Source: Candidatus Paceibacterota bacterium (GTDB taxonomy: Bacteria > Verrucomicrobiota > Verrucomicrobiia > Limisphaerales > UBA8199). Taken from it: DNA of 64,000 nucleotides. The stretch is taken from NCBI GenBank assembly GCA_035452965.1, contig DAOTCE010000008.1, forward strand, positions 96,740 to 160,739, given 5' to 3'. Positions within the stretch are counted from its first letter, which is position 1; every line of letters begins with the position of its first letter. The notes beneath the pieces were generated by a model that did no database searches, had not been told where the DNA came from, and saw only the letters and a program-made list of their open reading frames with translations. The position numbers and the translations under genes are program-made. This document shows positions 9,250-17,635 of this stretch, in pieces.

Positions 9250-11609
9250 CGGGGGGATGGCTCCGCGGCGAACGGACGGCCAGTGACGAAGTCACGCGCA
9301 GCATCAACCAGCTTGTAGCGAATTTTGACGCCTTGGGCGAGATTGGCATTCAGGACTTGCAGCATGCCCTCGCGGCCTTCGCGTGTTTGGAAGCCGTAAG
9401 TGTTGATTCGCGTGTTGAAAACATCGGTGGCTGGAGCTTGGGACCTGATCTTCGCAGCCAGCGCATCTGCCGTAAGCGAGTTCCACTCCTGGTCTTTCAA
9501 CTTGATGAGCAGCAGGTCAACGCGGATCAGTGCGCGGTTGGCGTCAAGGGCATCAATCCCACGCTCTCGCATCCAAGCTTTCCCCTCGGCGGAGTTGAGC
9601 CAGTCATAGCGTGCCGGCTCCCGGTCGTTGGCTGAGGGTGCCAAAGGCAGGTCGATGAGCTTGCCCGTGTCGAAATCAATCGCGCCAGTAACCACCAGCT
9701 CGTTGACCGGGCCAAAAGTCAGTTGCTGTTCCAGAGGTAAGCCCATTTCGTAGGCCGCATGCACCTGAAACTGCACATTGCTGAGTGCCCCCCAGCCATT
9801 GAAGAACCAAAAGCCGGAGCCGTCATGGCGCAGGTTGAGACCTCCCGGAACTTCTGAGTCTTCTGTTATTCGTCGCAAACCGATTATTGTGCAATAACCT
9901 CCCGGAAACCCCGGCGAATAGACCGCCACCTGGACCTCGCGATAAGCGTATCCGGCGGCATCCAAATGACTCCGAGCTTCTCCTGCGAGTCTCTGATTCA
10001 CCGCTGAGATGCGGGCGGATTCGGCTTCCCGGCGAGAGCGATTCGTCAGCAAAACCGGTGTGCGATCCGTCAGAAAAAGGAACGCACCGAGTGCCACGGC
10101 GACCAGAAGCAATAGCGACACAACGGCTATGAGGAGGGACTTCGTTGCAGAAACCCGGCGCGGTGTGGGAATCGGCTGGGACGGCGTAGTTCCTGGTTGA
10201 ACGGACTCGCCGCTTCTGAAAGCCTCCCGCACCTCTTTTTTTGTCAGCACGATCAGCGCCCAAACGCCGAAGGGCACACCCAGCAGGCAGCCGGGAGGTG
10301 TGATCATGGCTAGAATGCTCACGGCCACTGACAAGCCGTAGGCCTGCAAGCGCAGCATGCGCGACCCGCCAACGATCACTAACCCGCCCATGCCTGCCAT
10401 AAGCATTATCGGCACCACCATCGCTATCGGTCCACCGTGAGAACCTACCGAGAGCGTGGCGGCTATTGGCAGCAAAACGTTAATGACTCCACTGATGATC
10501 AGGCCAATGGCCGGGACTTGTAGCCCGCGGCGGGATTTCCCGATGGCCGCCGCGCTTGCGCTTGAGTGCGCCTGACCGCCGGGGGGGTGCGCACCAGACG
10601 ATGTGCTCGCAATCGTTTCCACATCCTCCTTGACCCGGCTGGCCTGCTGGTAACGCCGTTCCGGCTCCTGCTCCAGCGTCCGCAGCACCACTTCGTCCAA
10701 CCGCGCATCCACGAGGACCTTCTTTGACGGAGCTTCGACTTTGCCCGCGGCCGGCAACTCGCCGGTTAGCATTTGGTAAAAGACCACACCCAGAGAATAG
10801 ATGTCGGCTCGATGGTCCACCTCGGTCGGATGCTCGCGTTGTTCGGGCGCCATATACTGAGGGGTGCCCATCACCGTGCCCGCGCCGGTGCTCGCGGGTG
10901 AGATAGCTGTTGCCTCTCCGCTGGCGGCTTCGGCTGTGCCGACCAGCTTTGCCAGGCCGAAGTCCGCCACCTTCACATGACCCTGCCGGTCCAACAGGAT
11001 GTTCTCCGGCTTGATGTCCCGGTGAATGATGCCCTGGTCGTGGGCGTACTGCAGCGCGTCGCAAATCTGCGGCACGATGGCCAGCGCCTCGCGCGACGAC
11101 ATGCGCCCCGCCTCAAGTACCCGCCGCAGGTTTACACCGTGGACAAACTCCATCAGAAAGTAATACAGGGGCTGAGGATGCGCGGTCTCGCGGCTGGTGT
11201 CGCCGCCGGCCCGGCCAAATTCGTAGAGGGTGACAATCCCGGGATGGTTCAGCCTGGCCAGAGCCTTGGCCTCACGAGCGAAGCGCTCGGCGAAGGAGGG
11301 GTCCTGTCCAATATCCGGGGGAAGAATCTTGAGCGCGACAATGCGGTCGAGTTCCTTCTGGCGCGCCTTATAGACCGCGCCCATCCCGCCCTGACCCACG
11401 AGCTCGAGGATTTCAAGCTGCGGGAACAGGGAAGCCAGCTCGGTTACGGGAGGAGGGGTGAAACGAGGCCGCGGGCCGGAGGGCTCGCCAAGCGCCTCGG
11501 TCTGGGTGGCCTGGAGGAACTGGGCCGCGCAGCGGGGGCATGGCCCGGCCTTTGGACCGGGCGGCAGCTCGGCGCCGCAACGCTGACACTTTGAAGCATT
11601 TTCGCTCAT
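9246..11609 (-). CDS. Membrane Ser/Thr protein kinase with N-terminal zinc ribbon
   Basis: 787 residues. The N-terminus has a C8-x2-C11 ... C24-x2-C27 zinc ribbon. The kinase domain (about 66-330) has the Gly loop GQGGMGAVYKA, invariant K94, catalytic H196-R-D-I-K-P-E-N, DFGLAKL and the activation-loop GTPQYMAPEQ. Hydrophobic segments follow at about 365-465 (several helices), then a further helix (LLIAVVSLLLLVAVALGAFLF) near 490-515, and a C-terminal domain of ~260 residues outside the membrane with no recognised fold. It lies 45 bases downstream of the sigma factor gene on the same strand, so the pair is probably one operon in which the kinase acts on, or signals with, the sigma factor. This arrangement is common in Verrucomicrobiota and Acidobacteriota. 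Confidence 0.92.
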   Translation of the reverse strand: MSENASKCQRCGAELPPGPKAGPCPRCAAQFLQATQTEALGEPSGPRPRFTPPPVTELASLFPQLEILELVGQGGMGAVYKARQKELDRIVALKILPPDIGQDPSFAERFAREAKALARLNHPGIVTLYEFGRAGGDTSRETAHPQPLYYFLMEFVHGVNLRRVLEAGRMSSREALAIVPQICDALQYAHDQGIIHRDIKPENILLDRQGHVKVADFGLAKLVGTAEAASGEATAISPASTGAGTVMGTPQYMAPEQREHPTEVDHRADIYSLGVVFYQMLTGELPAAGKVEAPSKKVLVDARLDEVVLRTLEQEPERRYQQASRVKEDVETIASTSSGAHPPGGQAHSSASAAAIGKSRRGLQVPAIGLIISGVINVLLPIAATLSVGSHGGPIAMVVPIMLMAGMGGLVIVGGSRMLRLQAYGLSVAVSILAMITPPGCLLGVPFGVWALIVLTKKEVREAFRSGESVQPGTTPSQPIPTPRRVSATKSLLIAVVSLLLLVAVALGAFLFLTDRTPVLLTNRSRREAESARISAVNQRLAGEARSHLDAAGYAYREVQVAVYSPGFPGGYCTIIGLRRITEDSEVPGGLNLRHDGSGFWFFNGWGALSNVQFQVHAAYEMGLPLEQQLTFGPVNELVVTGAIDFDTGKLIDLPLAPSANDREPARYDWLNSAEGKAWMRERGIDALDANRALIRVDLLLIKLKDQEWNSLTADALAAKIRSQAPATDVFNTRINTYGFQTREGREGMLQVLNANLAQGVKIRYKLVDAARDFVTGRPFAAEPSPR

Positions 11610-11654
11610 GTCCTCAGATAAGAAATGCCCGCCGAATGTTACATCGCATTTTGT

Positions 11655-12410
11655 CTAGGCCTGGCTCAGGGCCTCGAGGACCTGCCGCATTTCGCTCTCG
11701 ACTTCCGCCGGGTCGGCAACGGTATTGGCGATGGTTTCGCGGAAGATCTCCCGAAAGCGCTTGCGTAGGCGGTGCAGGGCTACCCGCGCCGCCCCCTCGG
11801 TCGTTTGCAGCCGGGAAGCGATTTCGGCGTAAGGCAGCGCCGAACGGTCTTGCATCAGGTGCGGCTCGAGATGATCCCACTCGCCGGCCTTGCCGGCACT
11901 CGAATGTTCGCGTTCCAGGCGGCCCAGGGCTTCTGTGAGCAGGGTCAGCGCCCAGCGCCGGTCGTAGATGCGGTCGGGAGTCAGCGCTCCGCCGCGCTCG
12001 TCTTGGAAACGTTCTTCGGCCAGTGAGGTGTCGAAGGACAGATGAGTCTGCAGCCCGCCGCGCTTTTGGGCGCTGAGACGGTCCCATTCATTGGCGAGAA
12101 AGCGCTTCAAAGCCATGCGCAGGAAGGTCCGGAAGCGTCCTTTTCCCGGGTCCACCGCGCGCAGGTAATCTTTGGACAGAAGCCGGGCAAAGAACTCCTG
12201 CGTGAGGTCCTGCGCCGCATGCGGTGGGTAGCCCGATGCGCGCACGAATGCGTAAAGCGGATACCAGTAGGTGCGACAGAGGGTATCCAGTGCCTCATCC
12301 GAGCCCGCGGACGCCTTGTCCTGGGCTTGGAGCACGACTGACCAGTGGGTGGTGACGAACTGCGGTCGCAAGGGGGCCGTCGACGATACGCTGCTGTCTG
12401 ACGTTGGCAT
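11655..12410 (-). CDS. ECF-like RNA polymerase sigma factor
   Basis: 251 residues, longer than a typical ECF sigma factor (~190) but normal for the large PVC/Acidobacteria group. The sigma-2 region is visible at about 40-105 (TYWYPLYAFVRASGYPPHAAQDLTQEFF, continuing through FRTFLRMALKRFL). The sigma-4 helix-turn-helix is near the C-terminus (PYAEIASRLQTTEGAARVALHRLRKRF). No anti-sigma gene is next to it; the partner is the transmembrane kinase encoded 45 bases downstream. Likely directs RNA polymerase to a small regulon in response to the kinase. Confidence 0.88.
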   Translation of the reverse strand: MPTSDSSVSSTAPLRPQFVTTHWSVVLQAQDKASAGSDEALDTLCRTYWYPLYAFVRASGYPPHAAQDLTQEFFARLLSKDYLRAVDPGKGRFRTFLRMALKRFLANEWDRLSAQKRGGLQTHLSFDTSLAEERFQDERGGALTPDRIYDRRWALTLLTEALGRLEREHSSAGKAGEWDHLEPHLMQDRSALPYAEIASRLQTTEGAARVALHRLRKRFREIFRETIANTVADPAEVESEMRQVLEALSQA

Positions 12411-12591
12411 TAGGACGTAATAAGCAATCCAGCCGTCTTGTTACCTGATGAGACTGTGAACAGTGCCGTACGTCCAGTGAATTTGCTTTTGCGCGCCGCG
12501 CGTACTCAGCGCTGCGCGGGTGAACCTGCTCCCCACAAACTTGCCAACGCACTTATCGCCTCGTTCATAGTTTTCCTGGGCATAAACTCTA

Positions 12592-12904
12592 GCTTTCCGT
12601 GCCGCGCTGGGCCAGAATTGATCTGCAACCAATGAGCACGCCGCCGTTTCTTCGCGCCCAACCCGACGGGGTCCTGCTGTCGGTCAAGCTCCAGCCGCGG
12701 GCCTCCGCCAACGAAATCGGCGAAGCCCTCGGCAGCGAACTCCGCATCAAAGTCACCGCTCCGCCCGTTGACGCCGCCGCCAACGAAGCCCTGCTCAAGG
12801 TGCTGGCACTGCAATTGCACTGCCCGCGAAACCGGGTGGATATCCTCCGCGGCCACACCTCGCGCCATAAGGTGATCAAGCTCTACGGCATGACCCCGGA
12901 AGCG
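12592..12904. repeat. Direct repeat, right copy (YggU-like gene plus leader)
   Basis: Partner of the repeat at 8901-9213. After the shared block, this copy continues in frame to a family-like C-terminus. Just before this copy, a short stretch near 12505-12530 (ACTCAGCGCTGCGCGGGTGA) resembles the bases that follow the left copy at 9226-9246 (ACTCGACGCTGCGCGGGTGA), which could mark a recombination junction. Confidence 0.85.
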
Positions 12905-12931
12905 GTCGCCGAAAAGCTGGGCAAGACCTAG
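12632..12931 (+). CDS. DUF167/YggU family protein, copy 2
   Basis: 99 residues from ATG 12632. Same DUF167 core as copy 1 and ends in EAVAEKLGKT, the more family-like tail. The function of this family is unknown; it is a small cytoplasmic alpha/beta protein. It is convergent with the FAH-family gene (18 bases between stops) and divergent from the sigma factor gene, about 220 bases away. Confidence 0.9.
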   Translation: MSTPPFLRAQPDGVLLSVKLQPRASANEIGEALGSELRIKVTAPPVDAAANEALLKVLALQLHCPRNRVDILRGHTSRHKVIKLYGMTPEAVAEKLGKT

Positions 12932-12949
12932 CCCGGATCTCCTACCCTC

Positions 12950-13810
12950 TCACTGCGCAACGACCGGATTTCTCAGAATCCCGGCCCCTTCAAGCTCGAC
13001 TTCCGCGACATCGCCGGGCTTCATCGCGGAGGTCTTGCCCGGCGTGCCGGTGAAGATCAAGTCGCCCGGATACAGGGTGACATACTGGCTGATGTAGCTC
13101 ACAAGGGCGGCCACGTCGTGAATGAGATGATCGGTCTTCTCTTCCTGGACGACCTGGCCGTTGAGGCGCATCGTCAGCTTGAGATTGCCATAGTCAACCC
13201 CGGTGAGGATCCAGGGGCCCACCGGGCCGAAGGTATCGGTCCCCTTGGCCCGCCACCACTGGATATCCTTGCGATCCTTGTCGTTCTGCCAGATCCGCTC
13301 GCTCACATCGTTGCCCGGAGTAACGCCGAAGACGTGGTCCAGCGCCTTCTCTTTGGGCACCTTGCGGCAGGTCTTCCCGATCACAACGACCATCTCAGCT
13401 TCGTAGTGAACGTCTGTGGAATCCCTGGGCAGGACAATCGGCTCCCCAGTGGCGATCAGGCAGGAGGGGCCTTTGTGGAAGGCCTGCGGGATCTGGAACA
13501 GCGGAGGAACCTTCTCATTGCCCAGGTGACTCCTGTAATTCCCGGCTAACGCCAGAACCTGCGTGGGCGTGGTGGGCGTGAGCACTTTGACCTCCTTCAG
13601 CGGGTGGCGAATCCTGGTCTTGGACCATTTGCCGAACATATCTCCCGTAAGCTGCCGGACCTGATCGCCCTCGAGCATGCCGTATGCAATCCTCTCCCCT
13701 TTCTGAAAGCGGAGAAACCGGGCCGGCTCGGCGGCATCAGTGATCCTGGCTGCCGCGAGCAGGACCAGGCAGGAGCAGATCAGTGAGAATGGCCTTTCCA
13801 TTGTGTTCAT
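12950..13810 (-). CDS. Exported fumarylacetoacetate hydrolase-family protein
   Basis: 286 residues from ATG 13810 (ATG 13801 is also possible). The first ~25 residues look like a signal peptide (LICSCLVLLAAARITDAAE). The remainder is an FAH domain: LALAGNYRSHLGNE, the metal-binding region DVHYEAEMVVVIGKTCRKV, VFGVTPGNDVSERIWQ, KGTDTFGPVGPWILTG and the closing DLIFTGTPGKTSAMKPGDVAEVE. Relatives hydrolyse or isomerise beta-diketo acids (hydroxyhepta-dienedioate isomerase, ureidoglycolate lyase types) using Mg or Mn. Export is unusual for this mostly cytosolic family, though similar signal-bearing members exist in PVC genomes. Substrate unknown. Confidence 0.85.
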   Translation of the reverse strand: MNTMERPFSLICSCLVLLAAARITDAAEPARFLRFQKGERIAYGMLEGDQVRQLTGDMFGKWSKTRIRHPLKEVKVLTPTTPTQVLALAGNYRSHLGNEKVPPLFQIPQAFHKGPSCLIATGEPIVLPRDSTDVHYEAEMVVVIGKTCRKVPKEKALDHVFGVTPGNDVSERIWQNDKDRKDIQWWRAKGTDTFGPVGPWILTGVDYGNLKLTMRLNGQVVQEEKTDHLIHDVAALVSYISQYVTLYPGDLIFTGTPGKTSAMKPGDVAEVELEGAGILRNPVVAQ

Positions 13811-13918
13811 GCTCGGGGAGTGTAGACCGCAGAGCGCGCGCGGCAAGGGTTTCTCCGAAGCTCACTGTCAAGGAGGCGAATGCCGGCCTCACCCGCAGAG
13901 CGCCAGCTTGCCGCCGGC

Positions 13919-13935
13919 TGGCACGGTCATTGGTA
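13919..13935 (+). promoter_or_regulatory. Possible sigma-54-like (-24/-12) site
   Basis: TGGCACG-GTCA-TTGG matches the sigma-54 consensus TGGCACG-N4-TTGC except for the last base, about 90 bases upstream of the exchanger gene at 14027. A sigma-54 activator is encoded in this window, but one near-match in GC-rich DNA may be chance. Confidence 0.2.
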
Positions 13936-14026
13936 TTTGTGGCTTTGCCTGGCTCAACCAAAACCATCTTGGCGGGGCTCGGCCCGTTTGCCAGACTGCG
14001 CCGCCTTGAGACCGTTCGTAACCTGG

Positions 14027-15004
14027 ATGGAAAGCACGGGTGCCTTGGCGCCGTGGTGCTTTCTTGGCCTGTTCGTAGCCGCCTCCTTTCTCATGATCTG
14101 GCGGCTCGAGGCGATGAGCGAGAGCGGTGTCGAGGGCACGGTCCTCGGCACGCTTGTCATGCCCTACTGCTCGGGCATGGGCAACCTGATCTTCGCCTTC
14201 GTCCTCGGCGCCAAAGGCGGCCCCGGCGCGGAAGTGCTGACCAATTCCCTCGTCAACAACGTCACCAACATGACCCTGATCATTGGATTGCCCACGATGC
14301 TCTGGGGCATGAGCGTGCTTCCGGTCGCCAGGTCTGCCAGGAAAAAGAAGCCCAACACCAGGGAACACCGTATCAACCGGCTATCGCTCCTGCTCACCCT
14401 GACCGCTGTCCTGTTCTTCACCGGTGCGGTCTGGGCCCTGGCGCGCAACGGCACTCTTGATTTCGGGGACGGCCTGGTTCTCGTCGGGTTGTTCCTGTTC
14501 TGGCAGTGCTTCCACGTGTTCGACGTGCTCAAGAACAACGTCCGCCAGAACAAGTCCTTTAGCTGGATGCTGCCTCTCGACCTGGCCGCGCTGGCCATCG
14601 GCGCTTACGCGATCTACCTCAGCACCAATTGGCTGGTGGGCTGGTTGTCAGGCATCCAGACAGGTTTTGTCAGCGCCCGGCATCTGGGGTGGCTCAGCGG
14701 CTGGCTCATGGTCTTGCCCAACGCCCTACTCGCCTTCTACTACGCCCGGCGCGGCAATCCTGAAGTCGTCTACACCTCGCAGGTGGGCGACGGCCATATC
14801 AGCATTCCCCTGTGCATTGGCATCTTCGCCCTTTACCATCCCATTAAGGTGCCGCCGTTCTTCCACACAGGCGTGGCCATCCTCCTCGGAACCGCGGTGG
14901 TCCACTTCTTGTTCATAGCAACCCTTGGGCGGCTGCCTCGCTTTATGGGGTGGATCCTGACCGGCACTTACGCCGTCTTCCTCTACCAGGGACTGGGGAC
15001 CTAA
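14027..15004 (+). CDS. Sodium/calcium exchanger-family membrane protein
   Basis: 325 residues from ATG 14027; the open frame extends further upstream, but that sequence is not protein-like. About ten hydrophobic helices are visible. The two-fold alpha-repeat pattern of Na/Ca exchangers is seen in the first half (GTVLGTLVMPYCSGMGNLIF then LTNSLVNNVTNMTLIIGLP) and more weakly in the second (GWLSGWLMVLPNALLAFYYARRGNPEVVYTSQVGDGHISIPL). A basic cytoplasmic loop (ARSARKKKPNTREHR) separates the early helices. Expected to exchange Na+ or H+ for Ca2+ across the inner membrane. The acidic residues of the canonical GTS(L/V)PE signature are not obvious, so ion specificity is uncertain. Confidence 0.75.
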   Translation: MESTGALAPWCFLGLFVAASFLMIWRLEAMSESGVEGTVLGTLVMPYCSGMGNLIFAFVLGAKGGPGAEVLTNSLVNNVTNMTLIIGLPTMLWGMSVLPVARSARKKKPNTREHRINRLSLLLTLTAVLFFTGAVWALARNGTLDFGDGLVLVGLFLFWQCFHVFDVLKNNVRQNKSFSWMLPLDLAALAIGAYAIYLSTNWLVGWLSGIQTGFVSARHLGWLSGWLMVLPNALLAFYYARRGNPEVVYTSQVGDGHISIPLCIGIFALYHPIKVPPFFHTGVAILLGTAVVHFLFIATLGRLPRFMGWILTGTYAVFLYQGLGT

Positions 15005-15012
15005 AGTCCGGA

Positions 15013-15438
15013 TTAGCGCACCGTGCGCAACGGATCGCCCCGGAACTTCTCGCTCAATTCCACATAGGGCACCTGCGCCGCCAGCCAAAGCGGATCCTGG
15101 GCGATCGCGTCCATAGTTTGGACGGTGTTGTTGCAAATCAAGTAGATCCCCCGCCCGACTACCATGAACGATTCGAACGCCGACCCCACTCCCTGGCGCG
15201 CAAATTCGAAATCCCCCACTCCGTGCTCAACGTGGATAAGCCCGTCCCGCAAGTCCCCCATGTCGGTCAGGAAGTTCTTCTGGAACCCCCTCTTCCGGGG
15301 CCCGGTGTAGGACAGCAGTCGTCCCTTGCGGCTCGCCAGCGAAATTATCGCCCACTCGTCAAAAACGACCTTCTTATACCGGGCATTCATCTGCTCGGCG
15401 CACGTTTCAGATAACTTAATAGCCTGGTTCAGTGTCAT
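15013..15438 (-). CDS. Conserved hypothetical protein, possibly roadblock/LC7-like
   Basis: 141 residues from ATG 15438; the open frame continues upstream but is low-complexity there. I do not recognise a named family. Predicted alternation of helices and strands (TLNQAIKLSETCAEQM, KVVFDEWAIISLASRKGRLLSYTG, FVVVGRGIY-like segment SFMVVGRGIYLICNNT) is compatible with a small roadblock/profilin-like sensor fold, but this is only inference. It is transcribed divergently from the equally uncharacterised 629-residue gene at 15648, about 210 bases away, and its stop is 8 bases from the stop of the convergent exchanger gene. Confidence 0.6.
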   Translation of the reverse strand: MTLNQAIKLSETCAEQMNARYKKVVFDEWAIISLASRKGRLLSYTGPRKRGFQKNFLTDMGDLRDGLIHVEHGVGDFEFARQGVGSAFESFMVVGRGIYLICNNTVQTMDAIAQDPLWLAAQVPYVELSEKFRGDPLRTVR

Positions 15439-15630
15439 AGCTAGGCGCTTGGCCTGCACTCTGCGATACAGCAAATCCAGGGCCATGTAACCGGTAGCCC
15501 CGGCCCGGCCCTTTGCCGATTTCCTCGACCCAATCCCCTCCAAAGTGCCAGCCCGCACAGGCAAGCACTCCTGAGGCGCCATCGTCGCAGGGAAGGCTTG
15601 CAGCGACCGATTTGGATCATTAGAGTGACA

Positions 15631-15645
15631 GCCGACACGGTCGGC
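15631..15645. promoter_or_regulatory. Inverted repeat just upstream of a start codon
   Basis: GCCGAC-acg-GTCGGC, a perfect 6-base inverted repeat ending two bases before ATG 15648, in the divergent control region of two uncharacterised genes. It could be an operator or an mRNA hairpin occluding the start site. Confidence 0.35.
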
Positions 15646-15647
15646 GC

Positions 15648-17537
15648 ATGAGTGACATTCACACGCAGGCATTCGGGACAGTCGGATCCGGTCGCGGGGG
15701 CGAGATAACCGTCAGCAAGAGCATTGCCGCCACCGCCGGCGGCAGCGCGGCGGAGGTCTATACGATGACCATCGGGGGCGAGACGATCTCCTTGTTGCCA
15801 TTGCGCAATTGGAGCCAACTGGACGTTTACAAGTGGAGAGCGCGCGGGAAGCTGCCCGGAACCCCCGCCGGCCTGGAAATCACTTTCGATCACGTAAGGG
15901 TGACCGGTGAGACGGTGTCCATTAGAGACCCTGAGGGCGCCGCCAAGCTGCAGAGGCTGCTGAACGAGTGGCTGGCTTTCGCCCGAGGCAGCCAGGAACT
16001 GACGCAACAAATGGCCCACCCGACGCCGGTGCCTGTTGCGGGAGCGGCCTCGGTTCAGCCGGCCAACCTCCCCCCGCGCTTCCGGGTGGAGATTGACAAG
16101 GAAGGGCGGGTGCACATTCACTGCCTCCAGGGCAAGGAGACGCTGGCCACGATCGGGTTAAACCTCCCCGGCCTGAACAGCCTCATCAACCAGGGCCTGA
16201 TGCATAAGCCCCATGCCCTGCAGGTGGGTGCGCTCCATGACTGGGTGGAATTGGACGGGGAGTTCTTCAGCTTCGAGAAAGGCAACAACGACTCCGCCAA
16301 GCTCGAAAAGGTCCTCAATGAACGTTACGTGTCCACCGCCGCGCTCGGTCAGGGCAAGGAGGTGGTGGTCTTTTCCAATGTCGCCTCCCCGACGGGTTTT
16401 GACATCCAGTTCGCGGCCAAAGTAGGCGGCGTTATCGAGCGCCGCCGGTGGCCGCTGAATGAGGAATCCCTGACGCTGTTACAGTCCCCGGATAAATGCG
16501 GGCTGCTGCCCAGGCACCTGGTGATCAAGCTGTCGCCGCCAAGCTTGATTTTCAAACGCAGGACCCCCGATGGGGGTGAACGCTATCTAGACGAAGGGCC
16601 GGAGCACACCCTGAAGGTGGTGGGAGATAATGGCGAGGAGCGATTTATTGACTTGAGCCAACCGGTGAATTACCTGCGGCTCACGGCGGTGCAATTGACA
16701 GCGGTCTTCAATCATCCGGCCATCAATTTGCACGGCGGGATTTCGCCTCAGGCCAGTGGTGCGAGTCAAAGCCCCAGCCCGGCTCAGGTGGTGACGCCAT
16801 CGGATCGGCGGCCCGGGCCGATTGTCGTGAAGCTGCCGCAGCCAAAGGTTGAAACGAAACCACCGGAAGCCCCCAAGCACGAGCCCAAACTCGTTAGCGC
16901 CCAACCCAGACCTGCCGAGTCTGCCGCCCAACCGGTCCCGGCAGCCAGGCTGTTGCCGAATTTGTGGCTGGAGGACGTACTCGGCCGGCCTTCGATCCGG
17001 CATGATTGGTTTACCTTGCTGATCTACCGCAAGATGGCCGAACATTACGGCAATTCTCATGAAGATATGTTCGGGCCCATTCCTTGCTGGGCCAGCCGCC
17101 TGGGCGATGTGGACGATGTTTGCGACCGGGCATTTCGCGGGATCTTCCTTACGCAGAAGGGCGGGCTGGCTTACCTCAACCAGGGACATATTGCGCGTTT
17201 TCACAAGGAAGTCGCCTTCGTGGGGACCCTGGAGTCCGCCATCGAAGGGATTGGTGTGGGCCTCAAAGCGGTCGGCGCAGACTCGCAACAACGCGTCGTC
17301 TTCATCGTCACCGACCATTACCACGCTCACTTCGGACTGCCCGATCAAACCGTTGTCGAGGAACTCAAGCACCTCAGGGAATATGGCGCGCTGCTAATGA
17401 GTGTGGACGAGGTCCTGCACAGCCCCGAACCGATCGAGGTGGTCTGGACCGTTCCGGCTGAGCAGCAAGACGCCGATGATCCCCAGGCGGTGGAGAATGC
17501 AAGGCCCGGCAGCGCTGCTGCGGTCCAGGCGCCGTAG
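15648..17537 (+). CDS. Uncharacterised 629-residue protein with duplicated N-terminal domain
   Basis: No named family recognised. It has no signal peptide or membrane helix, so it is probably cytoplasmic. Residues ~38-110 and ~157-228 look like two copies of one domain: both have G-x-ET, a Leu/Asn-rich stretch, V-x-(V/L)-x-GE-x2-S, and end in AKL-x3-LNE. A third beta-rich region (about 238-360) follows, then a Pro/Lys/Gln-rich linker (about 370-440). The C-terminal domain (about 440-600) contains LLIYRKMAEHYG, the conserved-looking GPIPCWASRLGDVDDVCDRAF, and VVFIVTDHYHAHFGLP. The divergent 141-residue gene may be functionally linked. I saw no transposon or phage context. Confidence 0.75.
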   Translation: MSDIHTQAFGTVGSGRGGEITVSKSIAATAGGSAAEVYTMTIGGETISLLPLRNWSQLDVYKWRARGKLPGTPAGLEITFDHVRVTGETVSIRDPEGAAKLQRLLNEWLAFARGSQELTQQMAHPTPVPVAGAASVQPANLPPRFRVEIDKEGRVHIHCLQGKETLATIGLNLPGLNSLINQGLMHKPHALQVGALHDWVELDGEFFSFEKGNNDSAKLEKVLNERYVSTAALGQGKEVVVFSNVASPTGFDIQFAAKVGGVIERRRWPLNEESLTLLQSPDKCGLLPRHLVIKLSPPSLIFKRRTPDGGERYLDEGPEHTLKVVGDNGEERFIDLSQPVNYLRLTAVQLTAVFNHPAINLHGGISPQASGASQSPSPAQVVTPSDRRPGPIVVKLPQPKVETKPPEAPKHEPKLVSAQPRPAESAAQPVPAARLLPNLWLEDVLGRPSIRHDWFTLLIYRKMAEHYGNSHEDMFGPIPCWASRLGDVDDVCDRAFRGIFLTQKGGLAYLNQGHIARFHKEVAFVGTLESAIEGIGVGLKAVGADSQQRVVFIVTDHYHAHFGLPDQTVVEELKHLREYGALLMSVDEVLHSPEPIEVVWTVPAEQQDADDPQAVENARPGSAAAVQAP

Positions 17538-17635
17538 CCAGCCGCAGGGCGAGAGTGAAAGACGGCTGCCTGCTGACGGGCGCGTTGGTTTGACAGGCGG
17601 CTTGGCGGTTTGCCATGCTCGACGCGTTTGATGCA

